Below, piece by piece: positions 4,679-7,647 of a DNA stretch of 7,647 bases (within the stretch, counting starts at the first letter, position 1; each line of letters begins with the position of its first letter). Location: positions 1 through 7,647 of the forward strand of contig QHUQ01000080.1 of the NCBI GenBank assembly GCA_003221985.1. The letters run 5' to 3'. The notes beneath the pieces are model-generated. The model made no database searches and was not told the origin of the DNA. It saw only the letters and a list, made by a program, of their open reading frames with translations. The DNA is from Gemmatimonadota bacterium (lineage in GTDB: Bacteria > Gemmatimonadota > Gemmatimonadetes > Gemmatimonadales > GWC2-71-9). Both the position numbers and the translations under genes were made by a program.

Positions 4679-6550
4679 ATGCCTGACTATGACGTAATCG
4701 TCGTTGGCGGCGGCCACGCCGGCACCGAGGCCGCTGCCATGTCGGCGCGCCTTGGTGCCAGGACGTTGCTGCTGACTTCCGTCCTCGACACCATCGGCCA
4801 GATGAGTTGTAATCCGGCCATTGGTGGCATTGCCAAGGGCACTGTGGTTAGGGAAGTAGACGCGCTGGGTGGCGTCATGGGCCGTGCCGCCGATCGCGCC
4901 ACCATTCAATTCCGCATGCTCAATCGCTCCAAGGGCCCCGCCGTCTGGGCTCCGCGCGCCCAGGCCGATCGGACGCTCTACCGTCGCGCCGTGCGCGCAT
5001 TGCTCGAGCAATTCCCTTCCCTCGAGCTGACGCAGGGCATGGTCACAAATCTGCTCTTCGACGAGCGAGGGACTCAGATCACCGGCGTCGAAACGGGAGA
5101 CGGTCGTCGCTTCGACGCGCGCGCCGTCATCATCACGGCCGGCACGTTCCTGCGCGGGCGCATCCACCTCGGCACAGATACCCAAATCCCCGCTGGTCGG
5201 GCGGGCGACGCGCCGTCCGTTCAGATGGCGCAAGTCATTGAAAATATTGGACTTACAGTCGCGCGCTTCAAGACCGGCACGCCGCCGCGCATCGATGGCC
5301 GCTCCGTCAACTGGAGCAAGGTCGAGCGTCAGGACGGCGACGGCGACGAGTTCCGATTCTCCTTCCATGAGCGGGTGGAGCGGCCACGGCAGGTGCCCTG
5401 TTGGATCACCTGGGCCGGCGAAGAGGTGAAGGAAATCATCCAGCAGCATCTGAAGGAATCTGCGCTGTACGGCGGCGCGATCAGCGGGCGCGGACCCCGC
5501 TATTGCCCCTCGGTCGAAGACAAGATCGTGAAGTTCCCGGCGGCCAAGCGCCACCAGATCTTTCTCGAGCCGGAGGGGCTCGACACGACAGAGTTGTACG
5601 TGAACGGGCTATCCACTTCCCTGCCCGTGGCCGTCCAGCTCGAGTTCCTACACGCCGTTCCCGGCCTCGAGCGCGCGAAGATGACACGCCCCGGGTATGC
5701 GATCGAGTACGACTACTATCCCCCCACGCAGCTCACGCCGTGGCTCGAAGTGAAGACGGTCGAGCACCTGTTCTTCGCGGGACAGATCAACGGGACGACG
5801 GGCTACGAAGAAGCGGCGGGACAAGGCGTCGTCGCCGGCATCAATGCGGTGCGGCGGATCCGCGGCGCCGAGCCGGTCGTGCTCGGTCGGGACGACGCCT
5901 ACATCGGTGTGCTGGTCGACGACCTCGTGACCCGCGGCGTCGACGAGCCATACCGGCTCTTCACGTCGCGCTCCGAGTTCCGGCTGTTGCTGCGCCAGGA
6001 CAATGCGCTGCGCCGGCTGCTGCCGCTCGCCGATCGCCTTGGCCTGTTGACTGGTGACGAGCTCCGAGCGGCGGAATGCCGGCTCGAGGCGGAGGAGTCG
6101 GTGTTGAGCCTGGCGCGGGAGACGACGATCACGCCGGCTCAGGCCGGCGCGGCGCTCGCGGCAAGCGGCACTGGTTTGACGGAGACCGACCGCATCGCCG
6201 TCGTCGCGAAGCGACCGGGTGTCTCACTCGGCGCGTTGCTCACGGCGGCTGGGGTCGCGAGTGGCGCGCCCGCGGATGCCGTTCTCGCCGCGGAGATCGA
6301 GATCAAGTATGACGGGTACCTGGCACGCGAGCGCGACGCCGCGGCGCGACTGGCCGAGCTGGCGTCGTTCACCCTGCCGGCTGACATGCCCTACCTCGAG
6401 CTGCGCAGCTTGGCCACGGAAGCTCGGCAAAAGCTCGATCGCGTGCGTCCGACATCACTCGCGCAGGCGGCGCGCGTTCCTGGCGTCACGCCCAGCGATC
6501 TTCACAACCTCGTGTTGGAGGCGACGCGCTGGCGTCGCCGAGTGGCTTAG
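4679..6550 (+). CDS. mnmG: tRNA uridine-5-carboxymethylaminomethyl modification enzyme MnmG (GidA)
   Basis: This is a 623-aa FAD protein of the usual family length (about 620-630). With MnmE it installs the cmnm5 group at wobble uridine 34 of certain tRNAs, using methylene-tetrahydrofolate, in the cytoplasm. Visible landmarks are the dinucleotide-binding GGGHAGTEAA (10-19), Cys44 in MSCNPAIGGIAKG, the block RMLNRSKGPAVWAPRAQADR (79-98), TAGTFLRG (153-160), Cys276 in RGPRYCPSVEDK, and FFAGQINGTTGYEEAAGQG starting near 365. The two cysteines correspond to the pair implicated in catalysis in E. coli. The C-terminal helical domain ends with PGVTPSDLHNLVLEA. The ATG at 4679 is firm from the N-terminal PDYDVIVVGGGHAG block, but the upstream bases show no clear ribosome binding site. 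The 5' leader is almost entirely the right arm of the inverted repeat. mnmE is not in the window. Confidence 0.97.
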   Translation: MPDYDVIVVGGGHAGTEAAAMSARLGARTLLLTSVLDTIGQMSCNPAIGGIAKGTVVREVDALGGVMGRAADRATIQFRMLNRSKGPAVWAPRAQADRTLYRRAVRALLEQFPSLELTQGMVTNLLFDERGTQITGVETGDGRRFDARAVIITAGTFLRGRIHLGTDTQIPAGRAGDAPSVQMAQVIENIGLTVARFKTGTPPRIDGRSVNWSKVERQDGDGDEFRFSFHERVERPRQVPCWITWAGEEVKEIIQQHLKESALYGGAISGRGPRYCPSVEDKIVKFPAAKRHQIFLEPEGLDTTELYVNGLSTSLPVAVQLEFLHAVPGLERAKMTRPGYAIEYDYYPPTQLTPWLEVKTVEHLFFAGQINGTTGYEEAAGQGVVAGINAVRRIRGAEPVVLGRDDAYIGVLVDDLVTRGVDEPYRLFTSRSEFRLLLRQDNALRRLLPLADRLGLLTGDELRAAECRLEAEESVLSLARETTITPAQAGAALAASGTGLTETDRIAVVAKRPGVSLGALLTAAGVASGAPADAVLAAEIEIKYDGYLARERDAAARLAELASFTLPADMPYLELRSLATEARQKLDRVRPTSLAQAARVPGVTPSDLHNLVLEATRWRRRVA

Positions 6551-6565
6551 GGCACGCATCGTTGC

Positions 6566-6581
6566 AGTTTCACGTGAAACT
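6566..6581. promoter_or_regulatory. parS: parS site 1 (ParB binding palindrome)
   Basis: The sequence AGTTTCACGTGAAACT is a perfect 16-bp palindrome. Its 14-bp core GTTTCACGTGAAAC is the core of the widely conserved bacterial parS consensus, which is TGTTTCACGTGAAACA; only the outermost pair differs. It lies 16 bp after the mnmG stop and upstream of parA and parB, the genes for the proteins that use it. Confidence 0.93.
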
Positions 6582-6591
6582 TACGCTCTTC

Positions 6592-6607
6592 CGTTTCACG
6601 TGAAACG
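6592..6607. promoter_or_regulatory. parS: parS site 2 (ParB binding palindrome)
   Basis: The sequence CGTTTCACGTGAAACG is a second perfect 16-bp palindrome with the full 14-bp parS core. Its centre is 26 bp from that of site 1. A TATATT at 6612-6617 just downstream could serve as the -10 of a parA promoter, which would place this site in the promoter spacer and allow ParB to control it. No convincing -35 is seen, so that part is weak inference. Confidence 0.93.
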
Positions 6608-6670
6608 AACGTATATTGGACGCGCCCTAATTTTACAGCTGCACAAGTCATTACAAATCAACGAGTTATA

Positions 6671-7498
6671 ATGTCACGTGTAATCGCTGTTGCCAACCAG
6701 AAAGGTGGCGTCGGTAAAACGACGACCGCCGTCAACCTCGCGGCCTCCTTGGCGATCGCCGAGCGCAAGACGCTGCTCATCGATGCGGATCCGCAGGGCA
6801 ACTCGACGAGCGGCGTCGGGATCGAGCGCGACCGCATCCGTCATTCGCTCTATGACGCGCTCATCGACGGCGCGGCGTTGACGCAGTCGCGTTTCCCGCA
6901 CGTGCACTTTCCTTATCTCGACGTCGTTCCCGCGACTCAGGACCTGGTCGGCGCCGAACTGGAGCTCGTCAACCAGCGCTCGCGCGAGACCCGCATGCGC
7001 GATGCACTGCAGGATGTCCGCGGCGAGTACGCCTACGTCATCATCGATTGCCCGCCGTCGCTTGGCCTCATCACCCTCAACATGCTGACCGCGGCCGACA
7101 GCGTCGTCATCCCGATCCAGTGCGAGTACTACGCGCTCGAAGGACTCTCGCAGCTCCTCAACACCGTGAAGTTGGTGCAGCGCAATTTCAATCCCGCGCT
7201 CGCCATCGAAGGCGTGTTGCTGACGATGTACGACGCCCGCCTCAATCTCTGCAAGCAGGTGGCTGACGAAGCGAAGGAGTATTTTGGCGGCCGCATGTTC
7301 GCCGTGACCATTCCGCGGAACGTGCGGCTAGCGGAAGCGCCAAGCTTTGGAAAGCCGATCGTGCTGTACGACGTGCAGTCGGTGGGAGCGAAGAGCTACC
7401 TGGCGGTCGCACAGGAGCTGATTCGCCGGGTCGAGCAGGACGCTCCACCGTCCCCAAGCCTCCCAGCAATTGAACAGGTGCCGGAGGTACCCGCATGA
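6671..7498 (+). CDS. parA: Chromosome partitioning ATPase ParA (Soj)
   Basis: This is a 275-aa Walker-type ATPase of the chromosomal ParA/Soj/MinD family. It cycles on the nucleoid and, driven by ParB-parS complexes, moves the newly copied origin. Visible motifs are the deviant Walker [15 protein letters not shown] with signature Lys11 and catalytic Lys16, the Walker A' region [10 protein letters not shown] with Asp38 and Asp40, and Walker [11 protein letters not shown] with Asp126. [16 protein letters not shown] follows. The short N-terminus without a DNA-binding domain matches chromosomal Soj rather than type Ia plasmid ParA. The ATG at 6671 gives the family N-terminus [12 protein letters not shown]; the preceding 60 bases are AT-rich with no strong ribosome binding site. 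A TATAAT overlaps the start codon and would place transcription inside the gene, so it is probably not used. The gene overlaps parB by ATGA. Confidence 0.97.
   Translation: MSRVIAVANQKGGVGKTTTAVNLAASLAIAERKTLLIDADPQGNSTSGVGIERDRIRHSLYDALIDGAALTQSRFPHVHFPYLDVVPATQDLVGAELELVNQRSRETRMRDALQDVRGEYAYVIIDCPPSLGLITLNMLTAADSVVIPIQCEYYALEGLSQLLNTVKLVQRNFNPALAIEGVLLTMYDARLNLCKQVADEAKEYFGGRMFAVTIPRNVRLAEAPSFGKPIVLYDVQSVGAKSYLAVAQELIRRVEQDAPPSPSLPAIEQVPEVPA
7483..7487 (+). promoter_or_regulatory. Ribosome binding site for parB
   Basis: GGAGG lies 7 nt before the parB ATG and inside the end of parA. It is the clearest Shine-Dalgarno sequence in the window, supports the ATG at 7495, and suggests parB can be initiated efficiently in addition to coupling with parA. 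Confidence 0.8.
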
Positions 7499-7647
7499 GA
7501 GAAACTGCGGCAGGAGGACGCCGCCTGGGGCGGGGGCTCGAAGCGCTGCTCGGGCCGACCCGGGAGGAAGCCGAACGCGAAGGGAGTCTGGTCGAGCTGC
7601 CCATCAAGGACATCCGGCCCAACCCGTTCCAACCCCGTAAGACCGTC
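7495..7647 (+). CDS. parB: Chromosome partitioning protein ParB (Spo0J), N-terminal part (partial)
   Basis: Only the first 51 codons lie in the window; the gene continues past its end. The N-terminal basic segment [13 protein letters not shown] (9-21) is the typical ParA-stimulating motif of ParB/Spo0J. An acidic linker follows, then the start of the ParB nuclease-like (CTPase) domain, [15 protein letters not shown] (35-49). ParB binds the parS palindromes, spreads as a CTP-dependent clamp, and recruits ParA and SMC. The start is fixed by the ATGA overlap with parA and the GGAGG 7 nt upstream. The CTP-binding and helix-turn-helix regions are outside the window and cannot be checked. Confidence 0.95.
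   Translation, partial: MRETAAGGRRLGRGLEALLGPTREEAEREGSLVELPIKDIRPNPFQPRKTV

Noticed and set aside
4535..5554. A 339-codon open frame on the minus strand
   Set aside because: It lies antisense to mnmG, which has complete family motifs. The minus-strand translation is low-complexity and Arg/Ala/Gly-rich, as expected of a shadow frame in GC-rich DNA.
6566..6607. Palindromes after mnmG as a transcription terminator
   Set aside because: They match the parS core exactly in both copies and lack a following T-run. ParB binding sites explain them better.
6667..6672. TATAAT as a -10 promoter element for parA
   Set aside because: It overlaps the start codon, so transcription would begin inside the gene upstream of the essential Walker A motif, and there is no matching -35.
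6671..6684. CACGTG at the parA start as a third parS site
   Set aside because: Only 10 of 14 core bases match parS, and the bases encode the normal ParA N-terminus, so chance and coding constraint are enough.

Overview
The window is 7.6 kb of GC-rich (roughly 65%) bacterial chromosome. Every supported gene lies on the + strand with short or overlapping junctions. The SufU-type iron-sulfur system, an mnmG-parA-parB segment with parS sites, and a stray four-helix-bundle (S23/IVS-type) gene suggest a free-living Gram-negative-type lineage such as Gemmatimonadota or a neighbouring phylum. That placement comes from gene content and general impression, not from a marker comparison. The parS sites and the mnmG-parAB block suggest that the window lies near the replication origin.

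Region 1 (2-1841) is the 3' end of a suf operon: the tail of sufD, then sufU and sufS, joined by ATGA and TGATG overlaps. SufS is a type II cysteine desulfurase with all catalytic residues. SufU is its likely zinc-dependent sulfur acceptor. Together with SufBCD (mostly upstream) they would build Fe-S clusters. A 60-bp gap follows, holding GCGTC-type octamers and a C-rich tract with G-quadruplex potential on the minus strand.

Region 2 (1902-4122) is a two-gene ABC-2 (NatA/NatB-like) exporter: an ATPase overlapping a six-helix permease by 8 bp. Its substrate is unknown.

Region 3 (about 4125-4660) is the most unusual part. A small four-helix-bundle protein gene, of the family found in 23S rRNA intervening sequences and related to the Avd protein of diversity-generating retroelements, is enclosed by a long inverted repeat. 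The outer 36 bp of the two arms match at 35 positions. Pairing continues inward without a length change to 63 nt per arm, and the right arm includes the last codons of the gene. The unit fills almost the whole gap between the permease stop and the mnmG start. It looks like a free-standing, protein-coding IVS-like element or a REP-like mobile unit.

Region 4 (4679-7647) is mnmG (tRNA wobble-uridine modification), a 120-bp gap with two parS palindromes, parA, and the start of parB, which is cut by the window end. parA and parB overlap by ATGA. The rsmG gene often found between mnmG and parA is absent here.
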